Source: Pseudopyrenochaeta lycopersici
Lineage: Eukaryota > Ascomycota > Dothideomycetes > Pleosporales > Pseudopyrenochaetaceae
Direction: 5' to 3'
DNA: 64,000 bases
Assembly: GCA_003313425.1 (NCBI GenBank)
Contig: NHZP01000099.1
Location: 16,985-80,984 of the forward strand
Positions within the stretch are counted from its first letter, which is position 1; every line of letters begins with the position of its first letter. The notes beneath the pieces were generated by a model. The model searched no databases, was not told where the DNA came from, and saw only the letters and a program-made list of their open reading frames with translations. A program made the translations under genes and the position numbers. Shown here in pieces: positions 43,380 through 54,100 of this stretch.

Positions 43380-44354
43380 CTATCCACTGTCTCTATCTCC
43401 AACGGACTCCCTACTACATATGTTATGGCAAGGACAACGCATCCACGATCCAAAACCGTCTCCAAGATCGCCAACCGCATCCGAAACACCAGACCAATAC
43501 GGCGGGAGGTTGCAAGTGTCAAACTCAGGACACGGGGCATAGCGCCAACTGCGATACCGCACTGCATTCTCATCCTCGCCAGGTCGCAGGGCGCGCGACG
43601 ACATACAAGGTAACCAGTGACAAATATGAACAACTGCCTGCCAGTTCCCCTCACGTACATGCTTGAGCAACACAGGCAAAATTTGATCCTCAAACCACTG
43701 GACGCTTACTAACGTCAGAGGGGCCACAAGAACCTGACATTGTCCAGGTCGGCCTAAGACTTTTACAACAAAAACTGCACTCCGTGCCCTTAACTCAAGC
43801 GCCCCACTCACTTGACCAAGAAGCCTAACGAATCCCTCACAAAGGAGAGGCAAGCAACCGCTCTCCTTGGTCAGCCACCATTGAATGCCCGGTTCCGGAG
43901 AGACCTCACAGGTCACAGACACCTCAGCGCACCTAAACACTGTACTCCGTCAGCGACGTCCGCATGACAGACTCTAAACGAGCAGAGAAATAACACACAA
44001 TCTACGAACCGTTTTACAAACGAGACTGCCCGATCCCCTGCGCGGAACACAACTGGTTGCGCAGGAAACAGAGAAGCTACCCATAGCTGAACAAGCTCCT
44101 GTCCCCAGATTGCAAAGCCCTCCGCGTTATCGCTGTCCGTTACCAAACTTGCAAGAACTACGTCAGGTGGGCGTCCACCCCACCGAAAAGACGGAGCCGC
44201 ACCGGCTGCTGCACGCTTCGCGACTGCGCCCAACGACGGCGCACGGGGAGAAGACGTTGCTAAATAAACTCAGCAATCTGCTCCGCAAACAATCCCTATA
44301 CAGGGCTCACGACCTACCGGACATCCGTGTATCCGGACGTAATGTACCATTCAT
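43380..44354 (-). CDS. Three-exon divergent WW-KESG family protein, segment 28
   Basis: The long second exon has no ATG, but a short first exon solves this. Exon A 44318-44354 (MNGTLRPDTRMS) has a GTAGGT donor; intron 44260-44317 ends TTTAG; exon B is 43999-44259. The family intron 43940-43998 (GTGTGT donor, CTGAC, ACAG) leads to exon C 43380-43939. All junctions are phase 1 and the total is a whole number of codons, giving 285 aa. Exon C has WWLTKESG and YWSGVSDAVG but lacks the usual cysteine cluster. No clear TATA box is seen upstream. Confidence 0.55.
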
Positions 44355-44439
44355 TGCGGGATGCAATGAGAGGAAAGAGGAGGGACAGAAAGGCCTGCCA
44401 GGCCCCTCGATGCCCGCTCGCCAAGCACAAGTCCGTGCA

Positions 44440-44712
44440 CCCAATCAGATGAAAAATCTGACAGCATGTGAGGGCAGGGGTGCTCCTCACGTGCAAAGCA
44501 GCGTCATCTGACCCGCACCGTCCGTGCTCTGCTTTGCTTACAGGGGCTCTTGCCTCTAGCCTACAAGTAGTCTACCGCTTCGCTACTCCCTCCAGTCGTG
44601 GGCAACGCATACAGGTAAAGTTGCAAGGGCTGGCAGCACGAGGCTGCCGACCACTTGCTCAACTTTCTAGTGAAAGGAATCATATATAGGCTGCGCCTCA
44701 CTAGAAATGTTG
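44440..44712 (-). promoter_or_regulatory. Control region and origin hairpin, segments 28/29
   Basis: CCAATCAGATG block near 44440; no clear TATA or CTAGTCCCTAG. Second hairpin GGCAGC/GCTGCC, loop ACGAG. Origin hairpin 44660-44712 begins CTCAAC as in segments 6/7; nick 44677/44678. Confidence 0.65.
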
Positions 44713-45002
44713 ACTGTGGCTGGAGTGTGACCTCCCGCCCACCCACTTCTGGGTGAGCACCATGTACCCCAAAACGACGCTAAATCGCGCACAGGGCAAT
44801 TGACAACTTTTTTTTGCGCCACACTGTGTCGGACTTAGCCAAATTTATTCGAAAATTTTATGAACCGCATAACGTACCAATGTCGCCGCAGTACATATAT
44901 TACCAAAGAAATATAAGACTACCAAAATACTTGCCTTGTCTACGTCAAAAACAGCCCGCACTTCACCATCACAGCTATACGCTGAAGGTGTCGCATCATA
45001 CA

Positions 45003-45826
45003 TTAACACCATAACGCACCATGGACATACCTGCACGATAACCAATCTACCCGCGATGGAAACACCAACCCAACAGCATCGCTAAATCCATTAAACCATC
45101 TATGCGATGGGAGCGGAAATGCACCGCCAAATACATCAAGACGTGCAAACCCACGCTGCCACCGACCTAGCAACAGACACGAAGTGCAACACTTTCCAAC
45201 TGTGCATCCACAAAGGGCACCACTAGAGAAATGCCCATTCTCTACAGCGCGGAACACCGCCTCCACTTCATCCGCCCTAGCAGCATCAGCTGCAATCATA
45301 GTAACGAGTGGCAGTACCTGCCGCACAAACACATTGAGCATATCGACAGACAGCTCCGCAAACGCAACGAAGCTCCGCAGTTGATCGTATTCTCCCACAA
45401 CATCGACCTTCCAGACGAGACGCGCCCGAGACGCACCATCCAAATCGCCAGAACCCTCATAGCGATCTAAGCAGCTACAGTCTTTAAGCCTACCACAAGA
45501 CATGGGAGGCTGCCCGCTCTCCTTGGTGAACCACCAGACCCGTTCCCCGTTCGCCTGCACGTGACACGTAAGAGAAATATCGTGTTCTACCAACACTACA
45601 TCAACATCAGTTACTCTGAGTTTCAACCAACTCCACGGAGAAACACAACAGGGTACCCACTGTGAGAGTATTCTTCAATAATCCCTAACTCGTCTTCAGT
45701 CCCTGCAAACGGGTCCCCCTTGCAACCCTCTTCGAGGGCGTCCATAACAAAAGACGTATACTCCGCTACACTTGGCCGGTCCACAGGCCTCCTAACGATA
45801 TAAAACTCTCCGGGATGCAACTCCAT
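45003..45826 (-). CDS. WW-KESG family protein, segment 29 (copy of segment 27)
   Basis: Exact repeat of the segment 27 gene, shifted by 3165 bases, with the intron at 45596-45660 and a 252-aa product. Segment 28 separates the two copies. Confidence 0.75.
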
Positions 45827-45913
45827 CGCCCTGAACAACGCGTTCAAAAGAGAAAAGAGACGAAACTACACATAATAGAGAACACTCCGTGAGCGGGGAG
45901 AGAGCCTTCCCCT

Positions 45914-46263
45914 CTTATATGTCGATGTCCATGCTGTCTCTGCCAAGAGCACCTAGTCCCTAGCAGGCAATGTGGTGCCCCGTCCCTGCGTCTACGTTCA
46001 TAGACCAATCAGATAAGAACTCTGATAGAGTGTGGGGCCAAGGGTGTCTCCCACGTGCAACCCAGCGTCATCTGACTCACACGGTCCGTGCTGCGTGTTG
46101 CTTACAGGGGGCAGCGCCTCTAGCCTACAAGTAGTCTAACCCTTCGGTACTCGTTCCACTCGCGGGCCCTGCTTAGGGTAAAGCCGTCGTGGTCCCGAGC
46201 GCAAGGCTCTCGACCACTTGACAACTTTCTAGTGAAAGGAATCATATATACACAAGAAAGTTG
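45914..46263 (-). promoter_or_regulatory. Control region and origin hairpin, segments 29/30
   Basis: Copy of the segment 27/28 region up to the loop. Origin hairpin 46222-46263 takes the short right arm of segment 30; nick 46239/46240. Confidence 0.75.
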
Positions 46264-46665
46264 AGGGAAGGGGCCCGTGCCCAACACAACCCATGTCTGC
46301 GCTCCCCGCGCCACAGCCCCCATGTGACCCAGCATCGCCTCCAGCCACACAGGAATCGGACTTAGCCAATTTTGAGACAGAATTGATGGAACATCAACAG
46401 GGTCGACACCCCCCACAATATAGCTTCGGTATAAATAATAATGCATTGTTCGCACAATCCAATAACACCTACATAATACAGTCAGCACTCATTCCTGCGT
46501 ACAACTTTTGTCTTAGAAAAAGAAGTTAAGAAAACAAAAAGAGCGACAAAATAAAAACATTGCGCACAATCCTCCACATGCTACCGCCCTCCTTGTATAT
46601 CCATAACTAAAGAACATCCTCTCTACTACTCACAAATATTACCACTGTTCGTTACAACAGCCAGA

Positions 46666-47366
46666 CTACATCCGTCGTGTTAATGATACAGTATGGTTGG
46701 GGAGCGGAGGCGACAATTCCGCGGCCAAAGCTACCTCAAAAGCTCGCGCAACGCTCTCTACACAGCGATCACACGCCGTAAACCCACGGGCACCAAGGAA
46801 AATGGACTTAGCCATTTTTTTGAGAGATGGTGGTTCCTCCGATATCTGCGGAGACCCTAGACCTGCCAAGCGTGTCTCAAAAAACTCCATCACCTTGACT
46901 GAGTTCCCAAGCAGGGCCCCATCCTGCTGCACAAGACGCGGCAAAACACCCGTTACAACCGCATCCAGCGCCTCCACCGAAAGATCCCCAAACGCAACCA
47001 TGCGACGTGGGGTGCCATCCGGTTTTACGGTCTCCACCTGCAACAAAAGCCGTGAGAACGGCCCACAGATGCGCCCCCGCCTGAGACAATCACAGCTCTC
47101 CAAGCCCTCAGAACTGACGCTGGGTGGGACGGTAAGCCACCAAACCTGTTCACCATCCCGCTTCACATGGCAAGTCACAGAAGTCTTCTGTTCCACAAGA
47201 TCTACACAACTGTTAGTTGGGGGACCCCAACTCGGGAAGAGAACATCCACATACGTTGAATGTGCATCCGCACCCCTTGAATTTGGCTTTCTGTCCCTAC
47301 AAAAGGCTCCGCCTTACTACCAGACACCAACGGGTCTATACACTCTGCACACCCTTCGAGAACCAT
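46666..47366 (-). CDS. WW-KESG family protein, segment 30 (copy of segment 12)
   Basis: Exact repeat of the segment 12 gene, shifted by 28434 bases, with the intron at 47202-47254 and a 215-aa product. It includes the captured terminator-like element (46798-46836). This is the last segment before the telomere junction, and it is full length. Confidence 0.65.
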
Positions 47367-47508
47367 CTCTCTCTTGGGAACTCACACGTGACGTTACGTG
47401 TTCGACCTACCAACGATGGTATCCTTCCCAGGAAGTACGGCTACCGCAACGTAAAAAAAAAAACTACATTGTGTAGAACACTCCGTTACAACAGCTCCAC
47501 TGTTCATG

Positions 47509-47812
47509 TTATATACATCTCTGCCTTGCGCAATGCCAAGACCACCTAGTCCCTAGCAGGCAATGGGCTGCCCCGTCCCTGCGTCTATGTCCATAGCCCA
47601 ATCAGAAGCCTGATTGAAAGAAAATGCGGCACAGCAGCGTCATCTGACACGCCACGTCCGTGCTCTGCTCTGCTTACAGGGGCTTATGCCTCTAAACTAA
47701 TTCTAGTTTAACCCTTCGGTACTCCCTCCAGTCGTGGCAACGCATACGTGTAAAGTGTCAGGGGTCAAGGAGCGCAAGGCTCCTGACCACTTGACAACTT
47801 TCTAGTGAAAGG
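47509..47812 (-). promoter_or_regulatory. Control region with broken origin hairpin at the telomere junction
   Basis: Copy of the segment 12/13 region: TATA near 47509, CTAGTCCCTAG near 47545, second hairpin GGAGC/GCTCC. Only the left arm (47795-47807) and five loop bases of the origin hairpin remain. At 47813 the sequence changes to telomere repeats. Confidence 0.85.
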
Positions 47813-48190
47813 AACCCTAACCCTAACCCTTACCCTCTCCCTTACCCTCTCCCTTACCCTCTCCCTTACCCTCTCCCTTACCCTCTCCCTTACCCTCTCC
47901 CTTACCCTCTCCCTTACCCTCTCCCTTACCCTCTCTCTTACCCTCACCCTAACCCTTACCCTTACCCTCTCCCTTACCCCTTACCCTCTCCCTTACCCTC
48001 TCCCTTACCCTCACCCTAACCCTTACCCTTACCCTCTCCCTTACCCTCACCCTAACCCTTACCCTAACCCTAACCCTCTCCCTCACCCTTACCCTCTCCC
48101 TTACCCTCTCCCTCACCCTCACCCTCACCCTCACTCTCACCCTCTCCCTTACCCTCTCTCTTACCCTCTCTCTTACTCTCTCTCTTACCC
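47813..48190. repeat. Telomere repeats grading into 12-base telomere-variant repeat
   Basis: Two perfect AACCCT units and an AACCC start at 47813. They pass into many copies of a 12-base unit, CCCTTACCCTCT, with some CCCTAA-containing units interspersed, then into looser C/T-rich DNA. The C-rich strand on the plus strand means the chromosome end originally pointed left, towards the viral array. Apparent ORFs here (for example RERV repeats) are artefacts of the repeat. Confidence 0.85.
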
Positions 48191-48994
48191 TCCCTCTTCC
48201 CTTTACCCCCTTCCTAACTCTCCTCTCTTCTTACTCTCTCTTTACCTTTTTACTCTCCTCCTCTACTCTACCCTCCTTCTCTTTCTCTACCTCTCTTTCT
48301 AACCCTTTTTTCTTTCTCTACAACTACTTTAAACCTTTCTAACTCTCCTCTTCTCCTCTTCTTCCTCTACTTAACTAACCCTTTTACCTTTTTTAACTCT
48401 TCCTCTCTTCTTCCTCTTACTCTACTTAAACTTCTCTCTCTTTTTTCTTTTTAACTAACTCTTCTTACTACTCTTTTAACCTTACTTAACCCTACTCTCT
48501 TTCTTTTCTACTACTTTCTCTCCTTTTCTTACTTTCCTCTTTTTCTTTACCCCTCTTACTTTACTCTACTCTCTCTTACTCTTAACTTTCCTCTTTTTTT
48601 TTTACCCTTTCCTTCTTCCCTCCCCTACCCCTTTTTCTTCCTTACCCTTTTCCTTCCTTTTACTCTTACCCTTTCCCCCTTTTAACTCTTAACTTTTCCT
48701 TTACTTTAAACTCCCCCTCCCTCTTCTACTTTTAACTTCTAACCTCTACTCTAACTTTCCCTTCTTCTCCCCTTTTCCTTACTTTCTTCTCTTTTCTTTA
48801 CTTTCTTCTCCTCTTTTCCTTACTTTCTTCTCTACTTCTTTTCTTACTAACCTTTTCTCTCTCCTCTAACTCTTCCTTTACCTCTACTTACTACTCTCAT
48901 CCTTTACTTTTTTCTACTCTTCTCTTTACCCTCCTCTCTACATTTTTTTACTCTTTTCTTTACTCTAACTCTAACTCTAACTCTTACTCTTCTT

Positions 48995-49026
<32 letters not shown>

Positions 49027-50790
49027 CCTTTCTTCCTTACTACTCTTACTCTCTCTTTACTTTCCTACTTCCTAACCCTACTCCTTTTCTTTTCTTCTAC
49101 TCTTCCTTCTAACCTCTTTCTTTCTCTACTCCTACTCTTAACCCTTCTTACTAAACTAACTCTCTTCTTTTTTTTTTCCTTCGTTTTTACTCTTCTACAA
49201 CTCTTTCTTTTTTCTTTCTTCTTTAACTTTCTTCTACTTTTACTCTTTACTCTTATAACTCTACTCTACTTTTTCTTTTCTCCTTTCTCTTTTTTTCTTC
49301 TACTCTACTTACACCTTTACCTCTTTTTCTTTCTTAACTAACTCTTCTTACTACTCCTTCTAACAACTCTTAACTCTACTCTACTACTTTCTACTTTCTC
49401 TTACTACTCTAAAACTCTCTCTCCGTTTTTTCCTTTACTTTTCTTTCTTTCTCTAAACTCTCTACTTTACTTTACTCCTCTTTTCTCTAAACTTTACTCT
49501 TTCTCTTCTCTCTACCTTTCTCTCTACTTTTCTCTCCTCCTCTTTTCTCCCCTCCTCTTTTCCCCCCTCCTCTTTTCTCCCTTCCTCTTTTCTCTCTTCC
49601 TCTTTTCTCCCTTCCTCTTTCCTCTCTTCCTCTTTTCTCCCTTCCTCTTTTCTCTCCTCCTCTTTTCTCCTCTCCTCTTTTCTCTCCTCCTCTTTTCTTC
49701 CCCTCTTTTCTTCCCCTCTCTTTTCTTCCTTCTACTTCTACCCTTCCTCTCCTTAAACTCTTAACCTTTTCTTTACTTTAAACTCTACCTCCTTACTTCT
49801 ACTTTTACTCTCTCTCCTTAACTCTTACCCTCCCTCTGTCTCCTTAACTCTTACTCTCCCTCTCTCTCCCTAACCTTTACCCTCCTTCTCTCCTTTTCTT
49901 TTCTTTACTTCTTCTTTACTCTCTCTTCATTTCTCTTTCTTACTCTTACTTTTCTTTTTTTTTTCTTTTTCCTTCTCTTATAACTTACTCCCTTTTTCTT
50001 CTCCTTTTACTAACCCTCTCTCTCTTTACTCCTTTTACTTCTTTACCTTTTTACTACTTTACCTTTTTACTCCTTTACCTTTTTACTACTTTACCTTTTT
50101 ACTCCTCTTCTTACACTTACTCTTTCTCTTCCACCCTAAAACTTAACTCTACGCTACTAACTTTTCTTCTTTACTTTACTAACTCTTTTCTCCTTTTTCT
50201 CTTCTTTTCTTTTCGCCCTTCCCTCTTCTTTTCTTTTCTCTCTTCTCTCTTCTCTTCGTTTCTTATGTCTTTTAATCTCTTATCCTCCTTATTTTTTACT
50301 ACTCTTATAACTTTACTCTCTTTTAACTCTCTACCTCTTCTTTACTCTACTTACACCTACTCTTAATACTCTTTTTCTCTCTACTAACCTCTTATTTTAA
50401 ACTTCCTCAACTTTCTCTTCTTCTACTCTTACTTTTTAAAAATTCTCTTTTCTTCTATTACTCCTCTTTTTCTCTTCTCTTCTCTTTATACTTTCTTATA
50501 CTTCTATACTCTCTACTACTACTTTCTTCTACTTTCCTATACCTTTCTAACCTTTACTTATAACTTTAACTTTTTTTTTTATATTTACTTACTTTTCCTT
50601 ATCTCTTTTTACTTTTACTTATTATTTAATATCTCTTTTTACTTTTCCTTACTATTAAATATCTCTTTTTACTTCTACTAACTTCTTAAAAACTCTTTTT
50701 ATATTTCTATACTTTTTAAAATATCCTTAACTTATACCTATTAAAAAACACTCTTTTTACTCTTACTAACTTTCTACTTTCTTCTCCTGT
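48191..50790. other. Almost G-free pyrimidine-rich subtelomeric DNA
   Basis: About 2.6 kb in which the plus strand is made of C, T and A with very few G. A is nearly always preceded by T or A, so CA and TG are also rare. No gene is supported. It contains a CTT run at about 48990-49022 and an imperfect repeat at 49529-49735. Confidence 0.8.
49529..49735. repeat. Imperfect CTCCTCTTTTCTCC tandem repeat
   Basis: Roughly fourteen copies of a 13-15 base C/T unit follow one another inside the G-poor tract. Confidence 0.65.
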
Positions 50791-51118
50791 ACTATGCCGT
50801 TTCCCCTTATAATACCTTATCACGACTTACCGCCTACCTCCCCTTCTCTTACCCTCGGATACCTTATCACGGTTCTACCCACCTATCTTTGGGGGCTCCT
50901 TTACGCGCAACTGGGGCTGCTCTGCGGTAAATTTAATGTTAACATCCTCTTTACTCTTAAACGGCTTTATTAATCTAAACACCCCCTATACTATTACACG
51001 GGGTATTACCCCTCTCTTTCTCTCTTCTACTGCTTGTAACCCAAACCTAAATTTAATCCTGCTTACCCTAACCCTGTTATCCTCTATATTTACTCTACTT
51101 TGCTAATAACCTTGTAAT
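50791..51118. other. Transition region without a gene
   Basis: G returns in this stretch. I see no ORF, RNA gene or repeat beyond a duplicated ACCTTATCACG-like phrase at about 50815 and 50860. Confidence 0.5.
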
Positions 51119-54100
51119 CTAACAAAATTCTCCTACCAAATTGTTACTCTTAACTGTCTCTAATGCTCGCTTCTTTCCTAAATACTCAATAACTGTCCGC
51201 CCTGGCCCTCTACCGTCAATCCCAAATCCCTCTAATTGTTGAACCCACCGCCCTGCTACCTCGCTGAATCCTAAACATATCCCTAAAAACCCACCCGTTA
51301 ACACCCCTTGGTATTGACAAACCCCTTCTTGCGATGCCCGATGTCTGCCACGTCCATCTGCCTCCTACGCGTTGCATATCTCCTGCGGTGCCCCACACTT
51401 CCAACACCCTGCGTACATGTCGTACTTAATCTGTGCGTCTAACGCCTTGATCTTCTCCTTAACCTCTCGGCTTTCGACCCGCTAACACTGCCGTACGTCG
51501 TGCCCGCTGTTCTTGCTATCCCTGGCCCCCTCGCATATCCCGCACCGCTTCGCCCACCACGCTAATTGTTGCCGCAACCACTCCACCTCTGTAAACTCTT
51601 GCTGTCGATTCTGCATCAACGTCTGCCGCGGGCCTTGTCGCTCACGCTCTTGCTGCGTAAATACTCGCTGTATTTCTTCTCCTTCGCATCTAACTATGTC
51701 CGTCTCTTCCTCGCTTTCCTCTTTATCTGTCTTCTCTTCTACTCCCCTGCAAACGTCACATCTCTCCTCTCCCTCTTCGCACCCTATCCGCTCTGTCTTT
51801 CGCCTATCCAAATATCCGTCCAACACCACCCGCCTACATCGTGCTGTCCCGCCCTCTCCTTCTGTATATAATTGGACTAACGCCTGCTCTGCCTCGCTCT
51901 GCTGGCTGTCTGCCGCTCGTTGATCGCCTTCCTGTGCGATAATGACTGCCTCGCTTCGCTATCCATCTCGCCCTGCCTTGCCGCTCTCTTGTGCGTAATC
52001 TAACACCGAAAACGGCCAATTAATATGAATAATGCACCGAATGTCGGGTATGTCAACCCCTATGCCTAACGCGCTCGTTGCCACAATCACTTGCTGCTTC
52101 CCTGCTATAAAATCTTCTAACATGCTTGCCTTGCCTATCGCGTCGTGAAAATACGCGTGACATCCTAACTTCTTTGCTAACTCTTTGACCTTTGGCACTG
52201 AATTACCGTATATCACAATCTTGCCTGTCTTGTACTTCTTTAACTTCTGCCGCACCATATCCAACACCATTGCCTCTACCTTATTCTTCTTTACCGCCTT
52301 GCCTACCTTGATTACTCGATACGCTACGTTCGTCCTCGCCGTATCTGCTTGGAACACCTTAACCTGATCCCGCACAAAATGCATCCGTCGAAACAACTCG
52401 TCCTCCTCGCTTGGCGGCAATGTCGCTGTCAACAACACCATCTGTGTCTCGGCTGCTGCCAACCTGCCTAATTGCTGCATCTGCTTACGGAACGTGTATC
52501 GCTAATTTAACACAATGTGACACTCGTCGATCACAATCCAGTCTAATTGTCGTGTTGCTCGCAACTGGTTCAAAAACGTCGCGAATTCCTCTCTAATGGC
52601 TGACTCGGGCGTTACTAATACCACCGCGGCTGCATCAGGCGGACGGCGACTCTCCCACTCGGCACATGATATCCCTAACGTCTTGCACCGCCGCTTCATG
52701 TCTCCTCGCAACGCAATTAACGGGACCACGACGACCGTCGTGCCGCCCTGCTCTGCCCACGCCGGCAACATAAACAATATGCTCTTGCCTGCCCCTGTTG
52801 GCATCACGGCTACCACGGGACTCTCGCCGGCCATAATCGCCTTAATGGCTACTTTCTGCACGCCCTGGAACTTAGCCGTGTTGCCCATTATCCGCTGCAA
52901 TTGCGCTGTCGTGTTCATCTTCCTTAACCGGCCCTATTGATCGATCTTCGCCTCGTTGGCCTCGTTTTCGAACGGTGCCCTCTTCTGCTTCTTGCACCCA
53001 TCCTCCTCCTTAACCCCCGCTTGAAACCCTAAAAATTAATGCTAATTAGTGCTCGAATTGCGGAACAACTGCCTTTGGTTGGCTGTCACCCCTGCCTGCT
53101 CTATAATCCCACGTGCGTATATTAACCCTGTAATATACGCTGTATGCCTGGCTTGCTCGTCTGCAATGGCGGCCCCAATGTTCTCCTCGTTCTACTCTTT
53201 ATTCTTATCCCCTTCGTCTGTCCTAAACGCCGTGGATCCGCGCAAAAATCTCTGACTAATACTAATTATAATTTCGCGGTATGCCGTAATCGTCAACTCC
53301 TGCCCTAATCCTACCCTACTCTCGCGCTTCAATGCTTCCTGCAACCTGTCGCCTGTCCACTTACGTCCGCTTGGGTCGGCCGCCCACATGTGCGACGAAA
53401 TCGCCTCCTTTTCCTACACTATTGCCTCCAACCGCTGCTGGAACGGCAATACTAACTACATATACCACACGAACAACTCGCCTACTTCGCGCGGCAAATA
53501 TCGATAGATGATCTTAACATTACCGCTGACGCTATATCCCTTGTGGTACCTTGTTATAAACGCTACTATACCGTCTTCGATAAATATATTCTGATAGCCC
53601 CCTTTTACTGTGTTGCTGTACCAGATGCTTAAAATCTCCGGACCTCTCGCTGGCTGTCCGCCTGCCATGTGCGTCAACACGATTAACTTCTCTCGAAACT
53701 TGATAACCCGATCTATGTACTGCTCTACTTCTTTTCTATTAATTCCAGAACGGGTTCTTAGCTTTATGAACCTGTCTCTAACCGTGGCTTCTTGACCTAC
53801 CCGCTTAAATAACTACTTTTCTCTATCTACGGGCATGCGGGTCTGATAGTCTTTTAAAAAATTCCACCTAGGCTGCTTGTTGGTCGGGTTGTCGCGCAAA
53901 CCCTCCTACGGGATACTGGGCACTGGTTCCGCGGCCTTGCTGTTGCCAAACAACAACTCCTCTATTAACAACCGCCGGCTCTCGACCGCTAAACCGTGCA
54001 CCATACTGCGGAACTGCGCCATGTTGAAATGCAACCCCTTGTACAACAACTCATCTTGCCCCGTCTATTCGACGTGGCCTCGCGACGTGGTGTTGTAATG

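Larger units (their letters stand above)
1..47812 (-). mobile_element. Integrated concatemer of a multipartite CRESS-DNA-like virus
   Basis: Thirty full units and one partial unit stand head to tail, all with the gene on the minus strand. Taking the predicted nick as the boundary, units start at 479, 2072, 3628, 5210, 6766, 8343, 9913, 11484, 13081, 14647, 16228, 17806, 19379, 20961, 22536, 24118, 25686, 27257, 28864, 30444, 32033, 33625, 35198, 36780, 38349, 39926, 41513, 43075, 44678 and 46240. Lengths are 1556-1607 bases. Repeated units are identical in every ORF and diverge only beyond the hairpin, so the monomer ends are set by that hairpin. One unit codes for a complete Rep and one for a probable capsid protein. 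The alternative to true integration is an assembly of replicative concatemers joined to a telomere; the sequence alone cannot exclude it. Confidence 0.85.

Noticed and set aside
461..47812. Regularly spaced repeats as a CRISPR array
   Set aside because: Spacing is about 1.57 kb with genes between repeats, and the setting is a fungal chromosome.
47805..48302. 165-codon plus-strand and RERV-type minus-strand ORFs
   Set aside because: Pure translation of the telomere-variant tandem repeat.
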